Assembly: GCA_900549995.1 (NCBI GenBank)
Contig: URQQ01000056.1
Span: 1 to 25,507 of the forward strand
Direction: 5' to 3'
Source of the DNA: an uncultured Lachnospiraceae bacterium
GTDB lineage: Bacteria > Bacillota > Clostridia > Lachnospirales > Lachnospiraceae
Length of the DNA: 25,507 nt
The notes under the pieces were generated by a model that made no database searches, was not told the origin of the DNA, and was given only the letters and a program-made list of their open reading frames with translations. A program made the translations under genes and the position numbers. Shown one piece after another: positions 1 through 9,200 of this stretch. Each line of letters opens with the position of its first letter. Position 1 is the stretch's first letter.

Positions 1-56
1 GCGGAGCACGAAACAATCCGTGTAATCACGATTAGGGTGTTTTGACACCCTAATCG
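1..56 (+). ncRNA. possible 3' remnant of the repeated structured RNA element (copy C)
   Basis: Seen: bases 5-12 (GAGCACGAA region) and 15-22 (AATCCGTG) match the 3' helix of the two full copies at 14331-14478 and 24856-25006, with about 9 bases missing between them. They are followed by a perfect 12-bp hairpin, CGATTAGGGTGT (29-40), loop TTTG, arm 45-56. Copy B also ends in a hairpin whose right arm reads TTTTGACCCC. No T-run follows, so it is not a normal rho-independent terminator. The 5' part lies outside the window, so assignment to the family is inference. It sits directly before nrdD and could act in its leader. Confidence 0.35.
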
Positions 57-80
57 ATATAAACAAGAAAGTGGGGAAAA

Positions 81-2261
81 ATGATGCAGGTAGTAAAGCG
101 TAATGAAAGCCTTGCGCCATTTCAGGCAGAGAAAATTGAGCGGGCAATTGTGAAGGCAATGCGCTATGGGAGCGGAATTGTTCATGAGGAGACAGCGGCA
201 GAAATTGCCGGTGAGATAGAAAGAGAAGCGGTAGCTGAATATGGGAAAGACGGAGACATCAGTATTTACCACATTGAAGATATGGTATTTAAGAAACTGA
301 TTGAGAAGGAGCAGATTCTGACGGCAAAATCTTATGAGGGATACCGTAAAGTCAGAGAATTCCAACGTGCAACCAATACGATTGATGAAGAGATCTACGG
401 GATTGTAACAGGGAAGAACAAAGAAGCCATGGCGGAAAATTCTAACAAAGATGCCTATATTCTGGCGACACAGAGGGATCTGATTGCGGGAGAATTTTCA
501 AAAGATTACTGCAGAAGGACAAAGATACCGACCAAGATTGTACAGGCACATGATGAAGGAATTATCCATTTTCATGATATGGATTATTATGTCCAGCAGA
601 TGCATAACTGTGATCTGGTGAATCTGAAGGATATCTTTGCCAATGGTACCGTGATCAATAAGAAACTGATCGAGACACCAAAATCACTGCAGACGGCATG
701 TACTGTGGCAACTCAGATCGTCCAGCAGGTAGCGAACGGACAGTACGGCGGACAGACAATTTCCATTGCCCATCTGGCACCATATGTGAGAGTCAGCCAT
801 GAGAAACACAAGGAAAATGTCAGGGCAGAAGGACATCTCGTCGGACGCATTTATTCGGAAGCGGAAGTGGAGAAAATTGCACAGAGAAGACTGGAAGAGG
901 AAGTGGAAGCAGGTGTCCAGACGATTCAGTATCAGATTAACACGTTTTCCACGACAAACGGCCAGGCACCGTTTTTATCGGTATTCATGTATCTGAGGGA
1001 GGAGCCGGAGTATGAAAAAGAGACGGCCATGCTGATTCAGGAGATCCTGAAACAGCGCTATCTTGGAATGAAGAATGAAGCCGGAGTCTATGTGACACCT
1101 GCGTTCCCGAAACTTTTATATGTTCTGGATGATAACAATGTGCCAAAAGACAGTGAATACAGATACCTGACAGACCTTGCTGTGAAATGTGTGTCTAAGA
1201 GGATGATGCCGGACTTTATCTCAGCAAAAATCATGCGGGAGAATTATGACGGAGAAGTATTCCCGTGTATGGGCTGCAGAAGCTTTTTATCTCCATGGAA
1301 GAATGAGAACGGTGAATATCAGTGGTATGGCAGATTCAATCAGGGGGTAGTGACGCTGAACCTTGCAGATGTGGGACTTTCTGCGGAGAAAGATATGGAT
1401 AAATTCTTCCGTATTCTGGATGAGAGGCTCAATCTGTGTTATGAGGCTCTGATGCTCAGACATGAGAGTCTGAAGGGGACAGTTTCTGATGTATCCCCGA
1501 TCCACTGGCAGCATGGTGCGCTGGCCAGGCTGAAACAGGGAGAATGCATCGATTCACTGCTGTACAATGGCTACTCTACAATATCTCTCGGATATATCGG
1601 CCTGTTTGAGTGTACGATCGCAATGCTTGGCAAGAGCCATACTTCGGAAGAAGGGGAAGCTTTTGCTGTGAAAGTGATGAACAGACTGCGAAAGGCATGT
1701 GACAGCTGGAAAGAAAAAACGACGATTGGATTCGGACTTTACGGAACACCGGCAGAGTCTACGACCTATACATTTGCCAAGGCACTGCGCAAAAAGTTTG
1801 GTGTGGTGGAAGGAATTACAGATAAAGATTATCTGACAAATTCTTACCATGTAAATGTAGAAGAAGAGATCGATGCATTCGGCAAGCTGGCATTTGAAGC
1901 TCAGTTCCAGAAGATTTCTTCCGGCGGAGCGATCAGCTATGTGGAAGTTACCAATCTTACGGGAAATCCGGATGCGATGTCGGAATTAGTTGACTATATG
2001 TATGAAACAATCCAGTATGCGGAGATCAATACAAAGTCGGATTATTGCCAGGAATGTGGATATGACGGTGAGATACTGCTCGATGAAAATTATGAGTGGT
2101 ATTGTCCGAACTGCGGCAACCGGAACCAGAAGACCATGAATGTGTGCCGGAGAACCTGCGGATATCTGGGAGATAACTTCTGGAATAAGGGCCGTACACA
2201 GGAGATTGGGGACCGTTATGTACATCTTGACAACCAGGTATATAAGGCGGTGGGTGAGTAA
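81..2261 (+). CDS. nrdD: anaerobic (class III) ribonucleoside-triphosphate reductase
   Basis: Reduces ribonucleoside triphosphates to dNTPs without oxygen, using a glycyl radical installed by NrdG. Seen in the 726-residue product: an N-terminal ATP-cone (about residues 4-95) for allosteric control; cysteines in the barrel (HNCDLVNL, near 175) and a CMGC motif near 400; a four-cysteine zinc site near the C-terminus (CQECG and CPNCG); and the glycyl-radical motif RRTCGYLG with the radical glycine at about residue 694. Length is usual for the family. Two adjacent ATGs, at 81 and 84, are possible starts; the GGGG at 73-76 is better spaced from the second. The stop overlaps the nrdG start by one base (TAATG), so the two are translationally coupled. 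Confidence 0.97.
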   Translation: MMQVVKRNESLAPFQAEKIERAIVKAMRYGSGIVHEETAAEIAGEIEREAVAEYGKDGDISIYHIEDMVFKKLIEKEQILTAKSYEGYRKVREFQRATNTIDEEIYGIVTGKNKEAMAENSNKDAYILATQRDLIAGEFSKDYCRRTKIPTKIVQAHDEGIIHFHDMDYYVQQMHNCDLVNLKDIFANGTVINKKLIETPKSLQTACTVATQIVQQVANGQYGGQTISIAHLAPYVRVSHEKHKENVRAEGHLVGRIYSEAEVEKIAQRRLEEEVEAGVQTIQYQINTFSTTNGQAPFLSVFMYLREEPEYEKETAMLIQEILKQRYLGMKNEAGVYVTPAFPKLLYVLDDNNVPKDSEYRYLTDLAVKCVSKRMMPDFISAKIMRENYDGEVFPCMGCRSFLSPWKNENGEYQWYGRFNQGVVTLNLADVGLSAEKDMDKFFRILDERLNLCYEALMLRHESLKGTVSDVSPIHWQHGALARLKQGECIDSLLYNGYSTISLGYIGLFECTIAMLGKSHTSEEGEAFAVKVMNRLRKACDSWKEKTTIGFGLYGTPAESTTYTFAKALRKKFGVVEGITDKDYLTNSYHVNVEEEIDAFGKLAFEAQFQKISSGGAISYVEVTNLTGNPDAMSELVDYMYETIQYAEINTKSDYCQECGYDGEILLDENYEWYCPNCGNRNQKTMNVCRRTCGYLGDNFWNKGRTQEIGDRYVHLDNQVYKAVGE

Positions 2262-2770
2262 TGAGATATGCGCAGATGCGTAAATGTGATGTCGCGAACG
2301 GAGCCGGAATCCGCACCTCGCTTTTTGTCCAGGGGTGTACGAGACACTGCAAGGGATGCTTTAATCCTGAGACATGGGATTTCGGCGGCGGAATGGAGTG
2401 GACGAAACAGACGGAGGATGAGTTTGTCGAACTGACAGGAAAACCGCACATCAAGGGTGCGACCATCCTTGGCGGGGAACCAATGGAGCCATTGAACCGG
2501 AAAACAGTAACCAGACTTTTGAGACGGCTGAAGGAGACATATCCCGGGAAAGATATCTGGATGTATTCCTCGTACCTGTTTGAAGAGTTAATGGAGGACG
2601 AGGAACACGTTCTGGAATATCTGGATGTTCTGGTGGACGGGGAGTTCGTGGAAGAAAAGAAGGACTTAAGCCTTCGCTTCCGCGGAAGCTCGAACCAGCG
2701 GCTGATTGATGTGAAGAAAAGCCTGAAAGAGGGCAGGGCCGTAGAGTTAGAACAGGATACCGGATTCTAA
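2261..2770 (+). CDS. nrdG: anaerobic ribonucleotide reductase activating protein (radical SAM)
   Basis: Radical SAM enzyme that uses a [4Fe-4S] cluster and S-adenosylmethionine to make the glycyl radical on NrdD. Seen: 169 residues, typical length; the cluster motif CTRHCKGC (C-x3-C-x2-C) near residues 26-33, within the family pattern NGAGIRTSLFVQGC; and a GGEP motif (LGGEPM) near residue 70 that contacts SAM. It begins on the last base of the nrdD stop, forming a two-gene operon. Its 3' end overlaps the convergent AraC-type gene by four bases and I see no terminator between them, so transcripts from the two strands probably run into each other. Confidence 0.96.
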   Translation: MRYAQMRKCDVANGAGIRTSLFVQGCTRHCKGCFNPETWDFGGGMEWTKQTEDEFVELTGKPHIKGATILGGEPMEPLNRKTVTRLLRRLKETYPGKDIWMYSSYLFEELMEDEEHVLEYLDVLVDGEFVEEKKDLSLRFRGSSNQRLIDVKKSLKEGRAVELEQDTGF

Positions 2771-3597
2771 CTCTGCCTTGGCGATTTTCCAAATAATTTC
2801 TTATATGCTCTTGAGAAGGTCGAGTAATCATGGAAACCGCAGTCGAAGCACGCCTGTGTGATCGGCGTTCCCTGGGCAATTGCCTCTTTGGCAAGCAAGA
2901 GACGCTTGTAATTAATATAATTACCGATCGTATATCCGGTCTCTGATTTAAAAAGACGCATCATGTAATACCTGCTGATAAAAAAACGTTCGGCAAGGCT
3001 GTCGATGTTCAGGTCTTCGGTGAGATGGCTGTTGATATACTGCATCAGCAGAATGATTTTCTGATTGCTGGCATCTGTATTGAGGTATTCCAGATGATGG
3101 TCAAGTGCCGCGCGGTTTAAATGGATCATAAATTCCAGAAACAGCACCTGCTGGTACAGGCTCCCGGCATAGCCAGGTGAAAGAAAAGAATTTTCCAGAT
3201 CCTTTGTAATACGCAGAAGTACCTGTTTGGCTTCTGAATGGATACGGAGAACGTTGGATTTTTCTTTTCTGGCCTGCTCAAAACAAAAGTTCAGGTCGTA
3301 GTCATCTGTCTGGTACGCGCTTATGAATCCCGGAGAAATATATACAATAATCCGCTCGTATGGTACCGATGAATCGACAACCGGGCGGTGGATGTTGTTG
3401 TGGTTTACGAGGACGATATCATATGGCTTCAGGTCATAGGATTTGCCCTCGATCATATAAGTGACTTTTCCTTTGATAAATATCATGATTTTATCGAAAT
3501 CATGATAATGAAAATCCAGTTTTTCAAGGCGGGTGTCTGTCAGATGGAACAGACGAAACTCGCTGTTCAGATACCCTCGTTTCTCATAAGATCCCAT
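2767..3597 (-). CDS. AraC-family transcriptional regulator (cupin sensor + double HTH)
   Basis: Probable ligand-responsive DNA-binding regulator of 276 residues. Seen: an N-terminal cupin-like sensor (about residues 28-75, HYHDFDKIMIF through LVNHNNIHRPV) and a C-terminal AraC/XylS DNA-binding domain (about 180-276) with two helix-turn-helix units; the second ends in the family pattern GFHDYSTFSRAYKKLFGKSP. The start has a strong AGGAGG site just upstream on the minus strand. It is divergent from the DapF-like gene across about 160 bases containing a 10-bp perfect dyad (3646-3671), so that gene is the likely target. The effector is unknown. Confidence 0.92.
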   Translation of the reverse strand: MGSYEKRGYLNSEFRLFHLTDTRLEKLDFHYHDFDKIMIFIKGKVTYMIEGKSYDLKPYDIVLVNHNNIHRPVVDSSVPYERIIVYISPGFISAYQTDDYDLNFCFEQARKEKSNVLRIHSEAKQVLLRITKDLENSFLSPGYAGSLYQQVLFLEFMIHLNRAALDHHLEYLNTDASNQKIILLMQYINSHLTEDLNIDSLAERFFISRYYMMRLFKSETGYTIGNYINYKRLLLAKEAIAQGTPITQACFDCGFHDYSTFSRAYKKLFGKSPRQS

Positions 3598-3645
3598 GAA
3601 TATCAGCCTCCTTTTTGAATAAACCTATTATATAGCATTATTTGC

Positions 3646-3696
3646 AATATAGAAAGCACTATTTCTATATTAAGAACGGATAGTGCCTGTTATGAT
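3646..3696. promoter_or_regulatory. dyad operator and promoter between the AraC regulator and the DapF-like gene
   Basis: Seen: perfect inverted repeat AATATAGAAA (3646-3655) / TTTCTATATT (3662-3671) with a 6-base spacer, and an interlocking GCACTAT (3656-3662) / ATAGTGC (3680-3686). TATGAT at 3691-3696 is a plausible -10 for the DapF-like gene. The -35 zone has no good consensus and overlaps the dyad, which would fit an activator-dependent promoter. That the divergent AraC protein binds here is inference. Confidence 0.5.
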
Positions 3697-3759
3697 AGAA
3701 CTATAAGCAGTTTGCTAAGAAAGGTCTGGCCTTTTATCAAAAAGCAGGAGGTATGCATT

Positions 3760-4623
3760 GTGGAAGTTATACTGAAAAAATATCATGGTCTGGGGAATGA
3801 TTATTTTGTCTTTGACCCGAATAAAAATGAACTGGTACTCACAGAAGAGAATGTGAAAATGATCTGCAACCGAAATTTCGGAATGGGATCGGACGGAATT
3901 CTGGAAGGTCCGGTTATGAAAGAGGAAGGGATCTATTTTAAAATCTGGAACCCGGATGGAAGTGAGACGGAGCAGAGCGGAACCGGTGCAAGGATTATAG
4001 CCAAATATCTGAAAGATGCCGGATATGTACAGAAAAAACATTTCACATTTTATACGATGAACGGGCCGGTTGAGGTAGCTTATCTGAACGAAGAAGGAAG
4101 CCGGGTAAAAGTTTCCATGGGAAAACTTTCCTTCTGGAGTGATGAGATTCCGGTCACAGGTGAACGCAGAGAGGTCATTTATGAAGATATGGTATTTGGA
4201 AGAACATTGTATCCGGTGACCTGCGTTTCGATTGGAAATCCTCACTGTGTGATTTCGATGAATGAGATATCCAAACCTCTCGTATGCAAGATCGGAGAAT
4301 ATTCAGAGATCGCGAGGTGTTTCCCGAACCGTATTAATACGGAGATCATGAAAGTCATTGATGAAGACCATATTGAGATTGAGATTTTTGAACGTGGTGC
4401 CGGGTATACGCTTGCGTCCGGTACAAGTGCATGTGCGGCGGCAGGAGTTGCCTACAAACTTGGCAAAACAAAAAGCGGCGTGAATGTGCATATGGCAGGC
4501 GGTGACCTGCAGGTGGAGATTGAGGATGACTGGAAGGTATATCTGACCGGGGATGCATTCTATGTCGGAAAAATTAAACTGAGCAGTGAATTTGTAGAAA
4601 TGATCCGCGCAGTCCAGAGTTAA
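3760..4623 (+). CDS. DapF-superfamily protein with both catalytic cysteines replaced by serine
   Basis: Clear homologue of diaminopimelate epimerase (287 residues): KYHGLGNDYFVFD at the N-terminus, NPDGSE, GNPHCV, PNRINTE and ERGAGYT are all in the expected places. In true DapF the two acid/base residues are cysteines in AQCGNGAR and ACGSGAC; here the same positions read EQSGTGAR (Ser73) and ASGTSAC (Ser220). A standard two-thiol racemisation is therefore unlikely, and the usual label diaminopimelate epimerase is not safe. No lysine or peptidoglycan genes are adjacent. Start chosen as GTG 3760, eight bases after AGGAGG (3746-3751); an upstream in-frame TTG at 3712 has no ribosome site. Followed by a strong terminator, so monocistronic. 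Confidence 0.85.
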   Translation: MEVILKKYHGLGNDYFVFDPNKNELVLTEENVKMICNRNFGMGSDGILEGPVMKEEGIYFKIWNPDGSETEQSGTGARIIAKYLKDAGYVQKKHFTFYTMNGPVEVAYLNEEGSRVKVSMGKLSFWSDEIPVTGERREVIYEDMVFGRTLYPVTCVSIGNPHCVISMNEISKPLVCKIGEYSEIARCFPNRINTEIMKVIDEDHIEIEIFERGAGYTLASGTSACAAAGVAYKLGKTKSGVNVHMAGGDLQVEIEDDWKVYLTGDAFYVGKIKLSSEFVEMIRAVQS

Positions 4624-4631
4624 GAAAAATG

Positions 4632-4688
4632 ATGCTCTCTTTCGTACAGATAAGCAGAAGACTTATCGTTTCGAAAGGGGGCATTTTT
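4632..4688 (+). terminator. rho-independent terminator after the DapF-like gene
   Basis: Long hairpin: ATGCTCTCTTTCG (4632-4644) pairs with CGAAAGGGGGCAT (4672-4684, two G-T pairs), with an inner GATAAG/CTTATC helix, followed by a run of T (4684-4688). An A-run on the 5' side means it could also work in reverse. Confidence 0.85.
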
Positions 4689-4703
4689 ATTCAGGAACAG
4701 ACT

Positions 4704-4732
4704 TTGCAATATGTTCATTTCGCGGATTATAT
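4704..4732 (+). promoter_or_regulatory. predicted sigma-A promoter of the UbiD-family gene
   Basis: TTGCAA (4704-4709), 17-base spacer, TTATAT (4727-4732), in the gap after the preceding terminator and about 40 bases before the gene start. An overlapping TATGAT at 4730-4735 is an alternative -10. Confidence 0.4.
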
Positions 4733-4773
4733 GATAATATCTTATTAGAATGCTTTCAGAGGAGGAGAAATTT

Positions 4774-6243
4774 ATGCAGCCAATAAAAAGTTTCCGTGAG
4801 TATGTAGAAAAATTAAAAGAATACAATGAAGTTGTCTCAATTGACAAAGAGGTGGACTGGAATCTGGAGATGGGGGCAATCACCAGACGTGCTTATGATT
4901 TACCGTCTCCGGCACCATTATTTAAAAATATTAAGGACAGTACACCGGGATTTCAGGTATTGGGAGCTCCGGTAGGAATGAGCCCTGATAAAGAACATCC
5001 GTTTATACGGCTGGCGCTTTCTCTTGGGATGCCGGTAGACACGAAAGCTACAGCACTTGTGGAGGAATGGGCGAAGCTTCCGGATGTCACACCGATACCG
5101 CCGCGTCTTGTTGAGAGCGGACCGTGCAAAGAAAACAAATTGTTTGGAAGTGAAATTGATCTGACAAAGCTTCCGATTCCATGGATTCACTATGGGGATG
5201 GAGGACGTTATATTAATACTTATGGCATTTTTATCGCCCGTACGCCGGATGGTTCGTGGGTGAACTGGGCGATTACGCGTTCCATGCTTGATGGGCCGCA
5301 GACGATTGCGGGGGTGGTGATACCAACACAGGATTTTGGCAAGATTTATGCAGAGTGGAAGAAAGAAGGAAAAGAGATGCCGTTTGCCCTGTGTCTGGGT
5401 GTGGACCCGGCTATTGCGATGATTGCAGGCTATCCTCTGCCCTCTGGCATCAATGAAGGCGATGTGATCGGCGGGTGGTACAAAGAAGCGGTGGAGGTAG
5501 TCAAATGTGAGACGAATGATCTGCTTGTGCCTGCTTCTTCTGAGATCATTATCGAAGGCTTTGCATCTCTTGATGAGATGGTTCCGGAAGGGCCGATGGG
5601 TGAATATGGAGGATATGTGTGGTCCGGGCGAAATAAAGAGGTTCCGTGTTTTAAGGTGGCTGCCATGACATACAGAGATCAGCCAATCATGCCATTGTGT
5701 GTAGCCGGGGTTCCGACAGAAGAAAACCATACCAACTGGGGAGTGAGCATCGCGGCGAGCATATGGAATGTGCTGAAAAAACAGAATCTTCCGGTCAAAG
5801 AATGCTTTATTCCGATGGAGTCTGCGGCACATTGGTTTGTCGTCTCTGTAGACCGCAGCCGGCAGAATGAGGATGATGAGCAGCTGGCACTTGAAATCGG
5901 AAAAGCTGTGTTTGCTTCCAAGGGTGGTTCCTATATTCCGAAAGTCATTGTTGTCGATGATGACATTGACCCCAGCAACATCAATCAGGTGGTGTGGGCG
6001 CTTGCGACACGGCACCATCCGGACAGAAGGATTGCGATTCCAAATCAGTATATCTTCCCGCTTGTCGCTTACTTAAGCGCAGAAGAGAAAAGTGAAGCGA
6101 TATCAACGAGGGTGATTTATAACTGTTTGACACCATTCCATAAATGGCCCAAAGATCAGCAGCCGGTAGAGGCATCCTTCCGTGGTTATCCGGAAGAACT
6201 TCAAAAACATGTGATTGAACATTGGGAGGAATACGGGTTTTAA
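4774..6243 (+). CDS. UbiD-family prenylated-FMN-dependent decarboxylase
   Basis: UbiD-fold enzyme of 489 residues that reversibly decarboxylates an aromatic or unsaturated acid with prenylated FMN. Seen: the catalytic Arg-Glu-Glu set, with Arg169 in NWAITRS and Glu272/Glu277 in PEGPMGEYGG; prFMN/metal-binding segments INTYGIFIAR and CLGVDPA; and a C-terminal oligomerisation half (VDDDIDPSNINQVVWALATR). Start chosen at ATG 4774 because the only strong ribosome site (GAGGAGGAG) lies just before it and after the earlier ATG at 4750. No ubiX-like prenyltransferase lies nearby, so prFMN must come from elsewhere in the genome. The substrate cannot be read from sequence; phenolic acids such as hydroxybenzoates or gallate are candidates. 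addB follows after 45 bases. Confidence 0.88.
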   Translation: MQPIKSFREYVEKLKEYNEVVSIDKEVDWNLEMGAITRRAYDLPSPAPLFKNIKDSTPGFQVLGAPVGMSPDKEHPFIRLALSLGMPVDTKATALVEEWAKLPDVTPIPPRLVESGPCKENKLFGSEIDLTKLPIPWIHYGDGGRYINTYGIFIARTPDGSWVNWAITRSMLDGPQTIAGVVIPTQDFGKIYAEWKKEGKEMPFALCLGVDPAIAMIAGYPLPSGINEGDVIGGWYKEAVEVVKCETNDLLVPASSEIIIEGFASLDEMVPEGPMGEYGGYVWSGRNKEVPCFKVAAMTYRDQPIMPLCVAGVPTEENHTNWGVSIAASIWNVLKKQNLPVKECFIPMESAAHWFVVSVDRSRQNEDDEQLALEIGKAVFASKGGSYIPKVIVVDDDIDPSNINQVVWALATRHHPDRRIAIPNQYIFPLVAYLSAEEKSEAISTRVIYNCLTPFHKWPKDQQPVEASFRGYPEELQKHVIEHWEEYGF

Positions 6244-6288
6244 CAGGCAGAGATTGCCTGAAGACAGACGAACGCAGAGAGGAGAAGC

Positions 6289-9200
6289 ATGTCTTTACAA
6301 TTTATTTTTGGTGATTCTGGTTCTGGGAAATCCAGCTACCTTTATCAGATGGTTATAAAAGAGTCCATGGACAACCCACAGGGGAATTATATTGTGCTTG
6401 TACCGGAACAATTTACAATGCAGACACAGAAGGATCTGGTAGAAGCACATCCCGGGAACGGGATTATGAATATCGATGTGTTGAGTTTTGGAAGACTTGC
6501 TTACCGCGTCTTTGAGGAGACTGGGGATAATGGCCGCATTGTGCTTGATGATGTGGGGAAAAACTTTATTCTCCGGAAGATTGCATCGGATTATGCAGGC
6601 AGCCTCCCGGCGCTTGGAAGAAATATTAAGAAACTGGGGTATATCAGTGAAGTAAAGTCTGCAATTTCAGAGTTTACACAGTATGATATACATCCGGGGG
6701 ATCTCACGGATGCGCTGGAACAGATTCCAAAGGATTCCGGATTTTACTATAAAATGAGAGATTTGCAGACTCTGTATGCAGGATTTGAAGAGTATCTGCA
6801 GGGAAAATTCATTACAGGGGAGGAAATACTGGATGTACTTTGCGAGGCGGCTTTACAGTCAGAGATTTTAAAAAACAGTGTCGTAGTCCTGGATGGGTTT
6901 ACCGGATTTACGCCGGTACAAAATAAATTACTTGGGAAATTAATGTCTGTCTGCAAAAAAGTTGTTGTGACAGTTACCATTGCTCCAGGGGAGGATCCGT
7001 ATGTTCTCAGGCATAAGTACCAGCTTTTTGCGCTGAGTAAACAGATGGTGACAAGTCTTGTGAAGATTGCAGGGGAACAGAAGGCAGAGATTCTGGATGC
7101 AGTCAGACTGGATTCGATTCCGGCCCTGCGTTATCTAAATCAGCCGGCTCTTGCGTTTCTGCAGTCAGAGATTTTCCGTTATTCTCATAAGAAGTACGGG
7201 AAAGAGACAGAGGAGGTCCAGATTCATAATGCGAGGAATCCTGTGGAAGAGGTTACATTTCTGGCGGAGGAGATACGGAGGCTTGTGAGGACCAAAAAGT
7301 TCAGATACCGTGAGATCGCGGTGGTCGTCTGTGATATGGAAACGTATGCCGATACTGTCGAGAATGTATTCTCAAGATACCAGATCCCGGTATTCAGTGA
7401 TTACAAGAGAAGTGTACTGCTGAATTCCTTTGTAGAATATGTCCGGAGCCTTCTGGCGATGACGGAACAGAGATTCAGCTATGAGAGTGTATTCCGGTTT
7501 CTGAGAACGGGGCTTACGGAATTTACAGAGGCAGAGGTCGATGATCTGGAGAACTACGTGATTGCGCTTGGGATCAGAGGATTTAAAAAGTGGCAGGAAC
7601 CATGGCTTCGCAGGATGAGGGGCATGACGGAAGAAGAGTTAAAAGCGGTGAACGGCCTGAGAGAGAAATTCATTCAGAAGATGGAGAAACTTACAGGTGT
7701 CCTGAGGAAGAGGAAGAAGACGGTAGCCGATATCTCCGGGGCGCTGTATGAGTTTTTTGTGCAGGAAGACATGCAGGCGAAAGTAAAGGAGCAGGAACTT
7801 CTTTTTGGAAAGCATGGGAATCTGGCGATGGAGAAGGAGTATGCACAGGTTTACGCGGTAGTGATTGATCTTCTGGATCATATCGTTGAACTTCTGGGGG
7901 AAGAAGAACTGTCCCTGAAGGAGTACTGTGATCTTCTGGATGCAGGACTTGAGGAGGCAAGGATCGGTGTGATTCCTCCAAGTATTGACCAGGTTGTAGT
8001 CGGTGATATTGAGAGAACCAGGCTTACAGATGTCAAGGTCTTGTTTATCGCGGGAATGAATGATGTATTCGTTCCGGGGAATCCGGGGAAACAGGGCATA
8101 TTGTCTGAGAAAGACAGGGAGACTCTGAAAAAGAGGGATATTACACTTGCGCCGGGAGCAAAAGAGCTTGTCTATATACAGAAATTCTATCTGTATCTGC
8201 ATATGACGAAACCTGAGCAGATGCTTTGCCTTTCCTACAGTAAATCTTCGGCACAGGGGAAAAGTATGCGGCCGTCTTACCTGATTCAGGAGATACACAA
8301 GCTTTTTCCTGCCTTGAAAGAGGAAGAGGAGGAAAAAAGAACCCTGAAGGAGAGGGAACTCACGCCGGAGACGGCGGTGGAATTCCTGATCGGCGGAATG
8401 AAAGAAAACCGCTGCCAGCCTGCATGGGAAGAATTGTATACATGGTACTGGAAAAGAGAAGAGTGGAAGGAGCGGATGGAGAAAATACTGTCGGCTGCAT
8501 TTTTGCGCCCAAAGGATACCTCTCTGACTTCCCAGATGGCAGAAAAACTGTATCAACAGATGAGTACGGCGAGTGTGACGAGGATGGAGTCATTTGCTTC
8601 CTGCCCGTATGCACATTTTCTTACCTACGGTCTTGGGCTGAAAGAACGGCAGGAATATGAGTTTCAGGCAATGGACCTTGGCAATGTGTTCCACCGGGCG
8701 ATGGAGCGGTTTTCTAAAAAGGTTGAACACCATGGGTATCAGTGGACCAATATCCCAAGAGAGGAACAGGATCGTTTTGTAGAGGAAAGTGTGGCGGAGA
8801 GCATTGCGGATTATGAGAATTCCGTGCTCTACAGCAGTGCGAGGAACGAATACATGATCGTCAGGCTTACACGCATGGTAAACAGGACGGTCTGGGCGGT
8901 GATAAAACAGCTGGAACGCGGAGACTTCGTGCCGGATGGGTATGAGGTGAACTTTGGAAACGGAAAAATTGACCGGATTGATATCTGCGAAGATGCGGAT
9001 AAGGTGTACGTAAAGATTATGGATTATAAGACGGGCTCCAAATCATTTGATATCACTGCGCTGTACCATGGACTGCAGCTGCAGCTTGTCGTCTATCTGG
9101 ATGCTGCACTTGCGATGGAACAGAAGCGTTATCCACAAAAAGAGATCATTCCTGCAGGGATCTTTTATTATCAGATGAAAGATCCGATCGTCTCAAAAGA

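Noticed and set aside
2760..2790. terminator between the convergent nrdG and AraC genes
   Set aside because: The stops overlap by four bases and I see no hairpin with a T-run on either strand.
3712..3759. 16-residue N-terminal extension of the DapF-like protein from TTG 3712
   Set aside because: No ribosome site for TTG, and family similarity begins just after GTG 3760, which has AGGAGG at eight bases.
4918..6018. 366-aa minus-strand frame inside the UbiD gene
   Set aside because: Fully antisense to a clear enzyme, rich in His/Arg/Ile with no recognisable motif; it mirrors the codon use of the plus-strand gene.
7639..8556. 305-aa minus-strand frame inside addB
   Set aside because: Antisense shadow of addB, with Phe/Leu/Arg-rich composition and no ribosome site.
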